The notes beneath the pieces were generated by a model. That model searched no databases and was not told the DNA's origin. It saw only the letters and a program-made list of their open reading frames with translations. Below are positions 1 to 6,715 of a DNA stretch of 10,894 nt, in pieces. The position numbers were made by a program, and so were the translations under genes. Within the stretch, counting starts at the first letter, position 1; every line of letters starts with the position of its first letter. This DNA comes from Selenomonas sp. (GTDB lineage: Bacteria > Bacillota > Negativicutes > Selenomonadales > Selenomonadaceae), in assembly GCA_003518745.1 (NCBI GenBank), contig DOYB01000227.1:1-10894 (forward strand). The letters run 5' to 3'.

Positions 1-777
1 CCTCAGCCCCGTATTACAGTGGAGGTAGCGCTTCTCCTGCTTGCTCAGGCTGAAGCAGCCCGGCCCGCTGCCACAATAGATGTCTCTACTAACGCATCCG
101 CAAACGGGGCCGCCATGGACTCCAGAATATCGCAAATGGAAGCTAAAATACTTGCCCTGACAGAGGCCTTGCAAAATGTAAAATCCGTGGGGCCGGGGAT
201 GCAGTCTGGCCCTGGGGCGCAAAGTACTTCCAATGTCAAGACTGCGGGAAAAGCCTCATCCATGAAGGTACCTCCCTCCCTATCGGCTGCCGGCTCCGGC
301 AAGCAGGCGGAGTTCCCCGCTGAAATTCAGCAGAAGGCGTCTGAAATATGGCAAAGTCTGCTCCAGCAGCTATTGCAGCAGAACAAGAAACCCGTGCACT
401 CCTGCGTGTCTCAAGGAAATGCCATTGGATTCACCGAAACCCACTTCTTCGTCACTTACCAAAGCGATATGCTTACCATGTTATCCATGCGCAGCTACCG
501 CAGGATACTGGAGCCCATGCTTTCAAACCTGATGGGAAGAAGTATAACGCTGGAGTGTTCCACTATCGGCTCTGCCCAAAAGCCTCCAGCCCCAAAAGAA
601 AAACCCTCGTCTAAGAAGAAGCCCCTTGAACGGGTGCTTCCTGCAGGGGAAACGGAGATACAAGTGGACCTTTCAAAGATGGACTCAGAGACACGGAAGC
701 AAATCGATCACGCCATGGGAGTTTTCAACGGTATCTTTGTTAAACCGCCCGAAAACAGACATGATGGAAATGATTGA
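1..777 (+). CDS. dnaX: DNA polymerase III subunit gamma/tau, C-terminal part (5' end outside window)
   Basis: The reading frame is open from base 1 and the start lies upstream of the window, so only about 258 C-terminal residues are present. The first residues (PRITVEVALLLLAQAE) match the end of the clamp-loader domain III, where DnaX proteins usually read like R.xLEVALIKL. A low-complexity Ala/Ser/Gly/Pro linker follows, then a compact region (roughly residues 105-190 of the visible part, with IWQSLLQQLLQQNKK and FFVTYQSDM) resembling the DnaX C-terminal domain, then a Lys/Pro-rich spacer and an acidic tail. DnaX is the ATPase core of the clamp loader that places the beta clamp on DNA. The identity rests strongly on the next genes, since dnaX-ybaB-recR is one of the most conserved bacterial gene orders. 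The ATPase motifs and any gamma/tau frameshift site cannot be judged here. Confidence 0.88.
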   Translation, partial: PQPRITVEVALLLLAQAEAARPAATIDVSTNASANGAAMDSRISQMEAKILALTEALQNVKSVGPGMQSGPGAQSTSNVKTAGKASSMKVPPSLSAAGSGKQAEFPAEIQQKASEIWQSLLQQLLQQNKKPVHSCVSQGNAIGFTETHFFVTYQSDMLTMLSMRSYRRILEPMLSNLMGRSITLECSTIGSAQKPPAPKEKPSSKKKPLERVLPAGETEIQVDLSKMDSETRKQIDHAMGVFNGIFVKPPENRHDGND

Positions 778-800
778 CGTAGGCTGATTCTTTTGATAAT
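774..800 (+). promoter_or_regulatory. Possible promoter for ybaB-recR
   Basis: TTGACG (774-779) and GATAAT (795-800) each match 5 of 6 bases of the -35 and -10 consensus. The spacer is only 15 bases, shorter than the preferred 17, and the -35 overlaps the dnaX stop codon. Transcription would begin near 807, at the hairpin ahead of ybaB. This is a consensus match only. Confidence 0.3.
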
Positions 801-806
801 GTTAAT

Positions 807-834
807 TAGAAGAAACAGCTAATTGTTTCTTCTA
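807..834 (+). other. Strong hairpin between dnaX and ybaB
   Basis: TAGAAGAAAC (807-816) and GTTTCTTCTA (825-834) form a perfect 10-bp stem around the 8-base loop AGCTAATT. The stem is AT-rich and no T-run follows, so it is not a standard intrinsic terminator. AATTAG (804-809) can instead pair with CTAATT (819-824), which would break the main stem. It could be an mRNA processing or stability element, or a weak terminator separating dnaX from ybaB. Confidence 0.55.
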
Positions 835-871
835 CATACTCTATGAAATCAACTTTTAAAGGAGAGATTTT

Positions 872-1207
872 ATGTTTGGCGGAATGGGAAACATGGGCAA
901 TATGGCCGGCATGATGAAAAAGGTCCAGAAAATGCAGGACGAAATGAAAAAGATGCAGGAAGAGATTAAGCGCAAGACCGTTGATGTTTCCGCAGGTGGC
1001 GGCGCCGTAAAAATCGTGATGAATGGCGAAAAGCAAGTCCAGTCCCTTATAATCGATCCGGCGGCTGTGGATCCCGAGGATGTGGAAATGCTTCAGGACT
1101 TGATTTCCGCAGCCTTCAATGAAGCAACCAAGAAGGTTGACGATATGCTTGCCTCCGAGATGGGCAAACTAACTAACGGCCTTGGCTTGCCGCCGGGACT
1201 TTTCTGA
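872..1207 (+). CDS. ybaB: YbaB/EbfC family nucleoid-associated DNA-binding protein
   Basis: This 111-residue protein has the normal length for the family. It has a Met/Gly-rich N-terminus (FGGMGNMGNMAGMMKK), then a long charged helix (about residues 15-35, KKVQKMQDEMKKMQEEI), a beta segment (VDVSAGGGAVKIVMNGEKQVQSLIID is the family core, given here only by its position at about 37-62), and a final helix with a glycine-rich tail. Family members form dimers that bind DNA and help to organise the nucleoid; a role in recombination or repair is often proposed because the gene almost always sits next to recR. The ATG at 872 has a good Shine-Dalgarno, GGAGAG at 861-866. Its stop lies one base before the recR start, so the two are probably translated together. 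Confidence 0.95.
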   Translation: MFGGMGNMGNMAGMMKKVQKMQDEMKKMQEEIKRKTVDVSAGGGAVKIVMNGEKQVQSLIIDPAAVDPEDVEMLQDLISAAFNEATKKVDDMLASEMGKLTNGLGLPPGLF

Positions 1208-1208
1208 G

Positions 1209-1808
1209 ATGCAGTATATCGCGCCCTTGGCGAAGCTCATAGAGCATTTTCGAGCCCTGCCGGGCATCGGCAATAAGACAGCAGTCCGCCTCGCCTATCA
1301 TGTTCTCGACATGGAGCCGTCAAAGGCAAAGGCTTTGGCTCAGGCAATCGTCGAGGCCAAGGAGAAGATAGGCTACTGCAACACCTGCTTCAACCTGAGC
1401 GACAGCAACCCCTGCCGGATATGCAGCTCCGAGAGCCGTGACCGCAAGGTAATCTGCGTTGTGGAGCAGCCTCAGGATGTGGCGGCCATGGAGCGCATGC
1501 GGGACTATAAGGGACTGTACCATGTGCTGCACGGCGCCCTTTCTCCCCTGGAGGGAGTGGGTCCTGAAAACATAAGAGCAAAGGAACTGCTGGCACGTTT
1601 GGAGAAAGACAGTGGAGTTGAGGAAATAATCATGGCCACCAACCCCAATGTTGAGGGGGAGGCAACCGCCATGTATCTCGCCCGCCTGCTGAAGCCCCTG
1701 GGGATACGGGTAACAAGGATTGCCCACGGGCTTCCCATGGGAGGCGACTTGGAATATGCGGATGAGGTTACCCTTTCCAAGGCCATGGAAAACAGGAGGG
1801 AAATTTGA
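1209..1808 (+). CDS. recR: Recombination mediator protein RecR
   Basis: At 199 residues this is full length for RecR. It acts with RecO and RecF to load RecA on single-stranded gaps during recombinational repair. Order of parts: N-terminal helix-hairpin-helix (about 10-30, FRALPGIGNKTAVRLAYHVL), a four-cysteine zinc finger (Cys57, Cys60, Cys69, Cys72 in CNTC..CRIC), a Toprim domain from about residue 80 (VICVVEQPQD with Glu86), and the conserved C-terminal stretch with TNPNVEGEATA and GLPMGGDLEYADEVTL. I chose the ATG at 1209, one base after the ybaB stop. The frame extends back to a TTG at 1182, but that start lies inside ybaB and would add nine residues the family does not have. The stop overlaps the bofA start by one base. 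Confidence 0.97.
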   Translation: MQYIAPLAKLIEHFRALPGIGNKTAVRLAYHVLDMEPSKAKALAQAIVEAKEKIGYCNTCFNLSDSNPCRICSSESRDRKVICVVEQPQDVAAMERMRDYKGLYHVLHGALSPLEGVGPENIRAKELLARLEKDSGVEEIIMATNPNVEGEATAMYLARLLKPLGIRVTRIAHGLPMGGDLEYADEVTLSKAMENRREI

Positions 1809-2047
1809 TGATAGAATCGGTTATCGCGCTGGTGATTGCCATTGCTATAATCTGCGTAGTAGCAAAGCTCATTGCTCTGCCATTCAAGATTCTTTGGAAG
1901 CTTATCAGCAACAGCGTTATAGGAGCATTGATGCTTTGGGTGCTTACCCTGTTCGGCGCGCCCGTGCAGATTAACTTTTTCAGCGCCCTCATTGCGGGTA
2001 TTTTCGGTCTGCCCGGCGTGGCGACGGTATTCCTGTACTATTTATAA
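1808..2047 (+). CDS. bofA: BofA-like small integral membrane protein (pro-sigmaK processing inhibitor family)
   Basis: This is a 79-residue, very hydrophobic protein with two or three membrane segments (about residues 3-22, 36-52 and 57-78). The C-terminal GLPGVATVFLYYL fits the GxPG-containing end of the BofA family. In Bacillus subtilis BofA sits in the outer forespore membrane and holds the SpoIVFB protease inactive, delaying sigmaK activation; there the gene also lies just downstream of recR. The synteny supports the assignment more than the short sequence does. ATG 1808 is preferred because AGGAGG at 1794-1799 is 8 bases upstream; a TTG at 1805 would be closer than ideal. It overlaps the recR stop by one base. 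In a non-sporulating lineage its job would differ from the Bacillus role, and nothing here shows what it is. Confidence 0.8.
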   Translation: MIESVIALVIAIAIICVVAKLIALPFKILWKLISNSVIGALMLWVLTLFGAPVQINFFSALIAGIFGLPGVATVFLYYL

Positions 2048-2082
2048 GCCGTTAGAATTTTTTCCTGATACGGAGGATTGTC

Positions 2083-2667
2083 ATGATAGAAATAGGCATT
2101 CGAGATGAGGAATTCATTCGTGGGGATGTCCCCATGACCAAGCAGGAAATCAGGATTCTGGCACTGGCAAAGGCACGAATCCACTCCCGTGATGTGGTTT
2201 ATGATATCGGGGCAGGCACAGGCTCCATATCCGTCGAGGCGGCACGACTGACTCCTGACGGAGCCGTATTTGCCCTTGAACGCAATCCAAAGGCCATTGA
2301 CCTGATTTATCAGAATGCCGATAAGTTCGGCGTGGATAATCTTACGGTGATGGAAACTGAGGCTCCTGAGGGAATGGAGCATTTGCCCGTCGCGAACGTC
2401 ATCTTCATCGGGGGCTCCGGGGGAGATATGGTGGAAATCCTGCGGGCCGCGGATCTCAGACTGGTTCCCAGTGGCCGTATCGTGATAACCTGCGTCACCA
2501 TACAGACTCTTATGACATGCATCTTCTATATGCGGGAGAATTCGGATTTCTACGACTATGAAACGATACAGATTCAAGCATCAAGGCTGGAACAGATAGG
2601 TGACTACGATATGGCTAAGGCAATGAATCCGGTTTTCATTATGACCTGCCAAAAAAAGGAAGACTAA
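2083..2667 (+). CDS. cbiT: Cobalt-precorrin-6B C15-methyltransferase (decarboxylating), CbiT
   Basis: The 194-residue protein matches stand-alone CbiT. It uses S-adenosylmethionine to methylate C15 and remove the C12 acetate carboxyl of cobalt-precorrin-6B/7 in the anaerobic cobalamin pathway; in aerobic CobL this activity is fused to the CbiE-type domain. The N-terminal signature GIRDEEFIRGDVPMTKQEIR (about residues 5-24) is highly characteristic, and DIGAGTGSISVEAA (41-54) is the Rossmann-type SAM motif I. A second conserved patch, VIFIGGSGGDM, follows near residue 107. The start has CGGAGG at 2071-2076, 6 bases upstream. The usual partner cbiE does not precede it; a bofA-like gene does, 35 bases away. 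There is no room for a cobalamin riboswitch in that gap. Confidence 0.96.
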   Translation: MIEIGIRDEEFIRGDVPMTKQEIRILALAKARIHSRDVVYDIGAGTGSISVEAARLTPDGAVFALERNPKAIDLIYQNADKFGVDNLTVMETEAPEGMEHLPVANVIFIGGSGGDMVEILRAADLRLVPSGRIVITCVTIQTLMTCIFYMRENSDFYDYETIQIQASRLEQIGDYDMAKAMNPVFIMTCQKKED

Positions 2668-2679
2668 GGAGGCGTAAGA

Positions 2680-3435
2680 ATGGTTCATATTGTCGGAGCA
2701 GGGCCCGGGGATCCTGAGCTCATTACGGTTAAGGGACAGCGACTGCTCTCTGAGGCTGACGTTGTCATCTATGCCGGTTCCCTGGTAAATCCCGCACTCC
2801 TTAAGCTTTGCAAGGAAAATGCTGAAATACACAACTCTGCAACCATGACACTGGATGAGGTTGTTCACGTAATTCAAGAGGCCGAGGCAAAAGGTAAAAC
2901 CACTGTCCGATTGCATACGGGCGACCCCGCCATATACGGCGCGATCCAGGAGCAGATGGATGCCTTTGACAAAAAGGGCATTTCCTACGACGTAACACCG
3001 GGAGTCAGTTCCTTCCTTGCGACCGCGGCGGCCCTCAAGCAGGAGTACACCTTGCCCGGTATCTCTCAGACGGTAATAATCACCCGTCAGGAGGGACGTA
3101 CTCCTGTGCCAGAAAGGGAAAAGCTCAGGAGCTTGGCCGCCCACCGGTCAACCATGTGCATATTCCTGTCCATCACCATGCTAAAGGATGTGGTTGACGA
3201 GCTGATAGCCGGCGGATACGACAAGGATACGCCCATCGCCATCGTTCAGCGCGCCTCATGGCCGGAGCAGAAAATCCTGCGCGGAACCCTGAGCACGATT
3301 GCAGAGCAAGTTGAAAAGGCAGAAATCGACCGTACCGCAATGATAGTTGTCAGCCGCTGCCTAGGAGCTGAATACGACCTTTCAAGGCTCTATGCGCCTG
3401 AATTCAGCCATATGTTCCGGGAGGCCTCCAAATGA
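2680..3435 (+). CDS. cbiF: Cobalt-precorrin-4 C11-methyltransferase, CbiF
   Basis: This 251-residue protein is full length for CbiF/CobM, a SAM-dependent corrin methyltransferase that methylates C11 of cobalt-precorrin-4. Family motifs are clear: VHIVGAGPGDPELITVKGQR at residues 2-21 (the glycine-rich N-terminal loop), ADVVIYAGSLVNPALL (26-41, typical of CbiF rather than CbiL or CbiH), GDPAIYGAIQEQM (81-93) and TPGVSSFLATAAAL (106-119) with QEYTLPGISQT after it. A perfect AAGGAGG (2666-2672) overlaps the cbiT stop and serves the ATG at 2680. Its stop codon overlaps the cbiG start in an ATGA, so cbiF and cbiG are probably translationally coupled; their products act in consecutive steps. Confidence 0.97.
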   Translation: MVHIVGAGPGDPELITVKGQRLLSEADVVIYAGSLVNPALLKLCKENAEIHNSATMTLDEVVHVIQEAEAKGKTTVRLHTGDPAIYGAIQEQMDAFDKKGISYDVTPGVSSFLATAAALKQEYTLPGISQTVIITRQEGRTPVPEREKLRSLAAHRSTMCIFLSITMLKDVVDELIAGGYDKDTPIAIVQRASWPEQKILRGTLSTIAEQVEKAEIDRTAMIVVSRCLGAEYDLSRLYAPEFSHMFREASK

Positions 3436-4493
3436 GATCGGCTATTTTCGCGGTTACAGAACGTGGAGCCGGGCTGGCTCTTCGCGCCGCCCGAGTCCTT
3501 GATGGAGAAAGCCGTATTTTTCTGAAGGAAGGCACTAATGCTTCAAACAATAACGCCCAGCACTTCAAAGTGCTGGGCGAAGCTGTAGCTGAAGCATTTC
3601 ACGGATATGACGCGCTGATATTCATAATGGCGACGGGCATAGCGGTACGCATGATAGCCCCCCACCTCGCTGGCAAGCTCTCAGATCCCGCGGTGGTGGT
3701 CATGGATGAAACAGGACAACACGTTATAAGCCTTTTATCGGGCCATATAGGAGGCGCCAACCAGCTTACCCGTGAGCTTTCCGAGGCGCTTGGAGCTGAA
3801 GCCGTCATCACTACGGCAACAGATGTGGAACGGCTGCTTGCCGTGGATGTTCTGGCTTCGGAATGCGCTCTAAGGCCATGGCCGAAATCAGAGATCAAAA
3901 GTCTGAACAGCGCTCTGCTTGAGGGAAAAGCTATTGGATACTACATTGATTATGAGCTGCCCGGGGCAGAGTTTTACCGTAAATGCTTCCTAAAGCATAA
4001 GATAGCTGTCATTTCCGTGAAGGAATGTGAATTTGACTCCATCAAGGCTCCTGCAGCGCTTGTGACCGCAAGGGAGCCACACCCTCGCGGCGGAATCCTT
4101 TATCTCACCCCCAGACGTCTCATTGCCGGTATTGGATGCAGAAGGGGAGTATCCTCCGACACGATAATGGAGGCCCTGACGGCAGCCTGCCACAGGATTC
4201 ACCGCAAGCCTTCAGACATTTCCCTTCTGGCAAGCACTGACGTAAAGTCCGATGAAGAAGGCCTCCTTCAAGCGGCGGCTTCACTTGGAAAAAGCATACG
4301 GTTCTGGGATGCTGATTCCCTCCAATCTATCATTGAGCACTATGGGCTTACGGAATCAGATTTCGTAAGAAATACCATAGGTGTTGGAAACGTTTGTGAG
4401 GCCTCCGCCCTTGCCTGTGTAGAAAAAGGACGATTTGCCCTTACAAAGGCCAAATTCGGCCCGGTAACCGTAGCGCTGATATGGGAAAAATAA
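3432..4493 (+). CDS. cbiG: Cobalt-precorrin-5A hydrolase, CbiG
   Basis: At 353 residues this has the normal length of CbiG, which opens the delta-lactone of cobalt-precorrin-5A and releases the extruded C20 carbon as acetaldehyde. The N-terminal domain carries the signature DALIFIMATGIAVRMIAPHL (60-79) and then DPAVVVMDETGQHVISLLSGHIGGAN (85-110). The C-terminal domain begins near residue 226 (RLIAGIGCRRGVSSDTIMEAL). A less conserved middle segment joins them, as usual. ATG 3432 overlaps the cbiF stop by four bases. The commonly following genes cbiH and cbiJ are absent; the gene instead ends 12 bases from a convergent pilus operon. Near codons 41-50 the DNA contains a perfect 12-bp inverted repeat, listed separately. 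Confidence 0.96.
   Translation: MRSAIFAVTERGAGLALRAARVLDGESRIFLKEGTNASNNNAQHFKVLGEAVAEAFHGYDALIFIMATGIAVRMIAPHLAGKLSDPAVVVMDETGQHVISLLSGHIGGANQLTRELSEALGAEAVITTATDVERLLAVDVLASECALRPWPKSEIKSLNSALLEGKAIGYYIDYELPGAEFYRKCFLKHKIAVISVKECEFDSIKAPAALVTAREPHPRGGILYLTPRRLIAGIGCRRGVSSDTIMEALTAACHRIHRKPSDISLLASTDVKSDEEGLLQAAASLGKSIRFWDADSLQSIIEHYGLTESDFVRNTIGVGNVCEASALACVEKGRFALTKAKFGPVTVALIWEK
3554..3579. repeat. Perfect 12-bp inverted repeat inside cbiG
   Basis: CGCCCAGCACTT (3554-3565) and AAGTGCTGGGCG (3568-3579) are exact reverse complements separated by two bases. In RNA this gives an 11-bp GC-rich stem with a TCAA loop. It lies in codons for a poorly conserved part of CbiG (about residues 41-50), before the first family signature. 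No T-run follows. It might reduce ribosome movement or act as an mRNA processing signal, or be a small inserted palindrome; the sequence alone does not decide. Confidence 0.7.
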
Positions 4494-4510
4494 TGTTCCT
4501 GCTAATTATT
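4489..4510 (-). terminator. Weak possible terminator at the convergent cbiG/pilO ends
   Basis: AATAAT (4489-4494) and ATTATT (4505-4510) form a 6-bp, all-AT stem around a 10-base loop that spans both stop codons. Read on the minus strand it is followed by TTT. The stem is too weak to trust as an efficient terminator, but it is the only candidate between the two convergent gene sets. Confidence 0.2.
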
Positions 4511-5051
4511 CTGCCTGCCCGGAATCCTCCATTGCATAGACGGCAGCCTCTATCTCGAAGGAAAGCCTGTTATCCACGGTACGGGCGCATAGCTTATCCA
4601 GCTTAATGAAGCGCTCTTCTTCCTGCAGGGACTTAAGAAAATCCAGCAATTGAAAATAGTCGCAGTTCAATTTTATTTGAATGGGGAGCACCATAAGGCT
4701 GCTCTCCTTTTTTATTTGGCCCGGTGATACGGACACAAGCTGTATCTGGTACCGCAGCGCGTTTCTCTGGAGCATCCCTATAACGTCACTCTGCTTCAAT
4801 TCACCGGGCAGCGCCCTTTCAACCCTCTCATGCCGCTTGCCTACATCCTCCGCGTATTCCTTTAGATTCACATGCTTATTCGTAAAGTTCTCAACGCTTA
4901 TTATCTCCCTGGCAACAAGGTCTGTCTCACGCCTGATTTCTGCTGCTTCTTCACTAAATGGAAAATGAATCAGGAGGATGTAGGCGACAGTCATAAACAC
5001 CAACAGTATGCACACCAGAAAAAATACCCTCTTTTCATCCAGGCGTTCCAT
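4506..5051 (-). CDS. pilO: PilO-like (GspM-like) pilus assembly inner-membrane protein
   Basis: This is a 181-residue bitopic protein with a short cytoplasmic N-terminus (MERLDEKR), one membrane helix (about residues 9-30) and then a coiled coil (about 33-75). A small alpha/beta domain follows, with the segment LPIQIKLNCDYFQLLDFLKSL that is typical of PilO: a beta strand followed by a helix. PilO pairs with PilN and links the cytoplasmic PilM ring and motor to the outer-membrane parts. I chose ATG 5051 because AAGGGA (5060-5065) lies 8 bases upstream; ATG 5057 and TTG 5072 are too close to that site or inside it. It overlaps the preceding gene by 17 bases and is last in the operon, the position of gspM after gspL in type II secretion operons. 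Confidence 0.82.
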   Translation of the reverse strand: MERLDEKRVFFLVCILLVFMTVAYILLIHFPFSEEAAEIRRETDLVAREIISVENFTNKHVNLKEYAEDVGKRHERVERALPGELKQSDVIGMLQRNALRYQIQLVSVSPGQIKKESSLMVLPIQIKLNCDYFQLLDFLKSLQEEERFIKLDKLCARTVDNRLSFEIEAAVYAMEDSGQAE

Positions 5052-6297
5052 ATACATCGTCCCTTGTGTCAAGCTTCAAGGTCAATTGAAAAGCTATCGT
5101 CGGTGAATTAGCCTCGCCGGCTTCTACCTGCGAGGATTTCAATATGGGAGTCGAAGGGAAAAACTCCCTATCCCCTTCAAATTTCTGCAGGAACTCTGCC
5201 AGAGCCTCATACTGAATGGCCTTTCCGTGAATTTCCAGCTCATTGGGTTTGGGCACGGTAATCTCGCTGAGCCACACGCCATCCACGGTCATTGTCCCCA
5301 AGTGGATCAGAATGCTGCGCCAGGGATAGCTTTCCTCAGACAATCTCACAAGCTGCTGATTCTTTTTCCGTATTTGCGCTTCGGCATTTTCCAGCAGACT
5401 CTTTTCCTTCTGGGCGTGACTCAAAAAAGCGAGCTGGCTTTTTTGTGCCGCCAGAGCCTCCTGCTCACCACTAAGCTGCCCATAGTCCGCGAAAAAACAG
5501 CCAAAAAGTCCGATGGAGATAACCGCTGTTACCGTTAGGCTCAGTGATTTCCAGTTCCAAGCTGAGCTTATGGGCTTCCCCGCGGTCAGAAAATTCATAT
5601 AGGAAGCCTCGGGATAGCACAGGGTTTTTGCGGCATGGAGGGCCTCCCAGCCCCCATCGTCATAAAATACATCATAGGGTTCATGCGCAAAGGGGAAACA
5701 TACATCACCTACCCGCAGACCTTCATTTTCCAAGGCACAGGAAGTCTTCACGAAGGCTGGCATAACTGTCAAAGACTCCAACTCCATGCCATTTTCCTTC
5801 CATGCCTTTCTCCATATATCCACCAAGGTTTTAGGAACAGCCGCGGCCCACTGACCTTCATCCCCGGAGCTTGACCTGAATACTGAAAGGAACTCGGGAT
5901 CATCGAAATCCCTTTGGCCATCAAGCTCCCAGTGGACGGCCTCACACATTTCCGAATCAGGCATAACCGGTATATGCAGTGTATCCGTAAAGACCTCATC
6001 CTCCGCAAGACACATGGCAATCGGCGCCGCGGGCCATCCCATAACCTGCATCATGGTCACAATTTTCTCCACTGCCAGCTCCGCGGGCGGGAAATCCTCC
6101 CCCGTGTCCACCGCAGGTATAGGCACCATTACATTTTCATAGAGCTCCCATTGCCCATCCCTATTCTCCAGCCTCACCACATAGGCAACGGTATTGCGGA
6201 TGAACACCCCCATCACGAATTTATTCTGCTTTTTCCAAAACCTCAAAAGCCTGTGTGAAGCATCAGCCATCCTGGTCAAACCATCCTGCCCAAACAT
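5035..6297 (-). CDS. Fused PilM-PilN (GspL-like) pilus assembly protein
   Basis: The 420-residue protein joins parts that are usually two proteins in type IV pilus systems. Residues about 28-240 resemble a shortened, degenerate PilM/GspL actin-like cytoplasmic domain (start MGVFIRNTVAYVVRLE; later DTLHIPVMPDSEMCEAVHWE as in the PilM region with lP.m...el..av.wE). One membrane helix follows at 251-270, a coiled coil at about 272-320, and a PilN-type ferredoxin-like domain at about 323-410 (WRSILIHLGTMTVDGVWLSEI, LEIHGKAIQYEALAEFLQKF). This is the domain order of GspL. The glycine-rich ATP-binding loop expected in PilM is not evident, so the domain may not bind nucleotide. ATG 6297 has a strong purine tract (GAGGGGGAG) just upstream; an in-frame ATG at 6270 is the alternative. 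It overlaps the genes on both sides. Confidence 0.8.
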   Translation of the reverse strand: MFGQDGLTRMADASHRLLRFWKKQNKFVMGVFIRNTVAYVVRLENRDGQWELYENVMVPIPAVDTGEDFPPAELAVEKIVTMMQVMGWPAAPIAMCLAEDEVFTDTLHIPVMPDSEMCEAVHWELDGQRDFDDPEFLSVFRSSSGDEGQWAAAVPKTLVDIWRKAWKENGMELESLTVMPAFVKTSCALENEGLRVGDVCFPFAHEPYDVFYDDGGWEALHAAKTLCYPEASYMNFLTAGKPISSAWNWKSLSLTVTAVISIGLFGCFFADYGQLSGEQEALAAQKSQLAFLSHAQKEKSLLENAEAQIRKKNQQLVRLSEESYPWRSILIHLGTMTVDGVWLSEITVPKPNELEIHGKAIQYEALAEFLQKFEGDREFFPSTPILKSSQVEAGEANSPTIAFQLTLKLDTRDDVYGTPG

Positions 6298-6715
6298 AAT
6301 ACTCCCCCTCTTTTTTCATATAGCCATACACTGCCTTATAGGCCTCAACTCCCCAGAGCTCCTTTTGCTCTGCCCTTGACATGAGTATGATGGCTCCGTC
6401 CTTTTCCCTGGCATTTACAACAACGTTTATCTTGTCCGAGAATTGTCTTTCCAACAGATATCTTCTTTCATTGCATTTGTTTAGGGCATCACTGTCTTTC
6501 TGGGCTTCCAATATGGAAACCGCCTGTTCCATACAGCTTTTGGCCGCATAGTGCAGTCTTGCCTCAGCCTGATAACGATTGATGGCCTCAATCTCATTTC
6601 TTGCAATATAGGCAAGGGCTGAGCCGCATAAAAGCACCGCCACAAGCATAAAGCAGCCCATTATCGAAATGAAGCCCTCTTCAGATTCCCGAACGCTCCA
6701 ATGCAGTATCTCCAT
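6263..6715 (-). CDS. PilX/GspK-like minor pseudopilin
   Basis: The 150-residue protein has a class III (prepilin) signal: a 14-residue leader ending in EEG, cleavage expected before Phe15, and a hydrophobic helix at about 15-37 (FISIMGCFMLVAVLLCGSAL). Residue +5 is Met, not the Glu needed by most pilins. GspK is known to lack Glu5 and caps the pseudopilus tip, so this fits a tip-type role. The helix continues into RNEIEAINRYQAEARLHYAAKSCMEQAV (a PilX-like pattern, about 39-66), and the rest is a small soluble domain ending in aromatic-rich YYVWAGWF. It is short for GspK, which has extra insertions, and closer in size to PilX. ATG 6715 has GGAG (6726-6729) 10 bases upstream and overlaps the preceding gene by 35 bases. 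Confidence 0.72.
   Translation of the reverse strand: MEILHWSVRESEEGFISIMGCFMLVAVLLCGSALAYIARNEIEAINRYQAEARLHYAAKSCMEQAVSILEAQKDSDALNKCNERRYLLERQFSDKINVVVNAREKDGAIILMSRAEQKELWGVEAYKAVYGYMKKEGEYYVWAGWFDQDG

Noticed and set aside
1182..1208. TTG start giving RecR nine extra residues
   Set aside because: It lies within ybaB, has no ribosome site and is not seen in the family; ATG 1209 fits.
2048..2082. Cobalamin riboswitch before cbiT
   Set aside because: The gap is only 35 bases and already holds the ribosome site; no B12-box is visible.
5227..6258. Plus-strand open frames opposite the pilus genes
   Set aside because: They are antisense shadows of the PilM-PilN fusion gene with no ribosome sites or recognisable domains.
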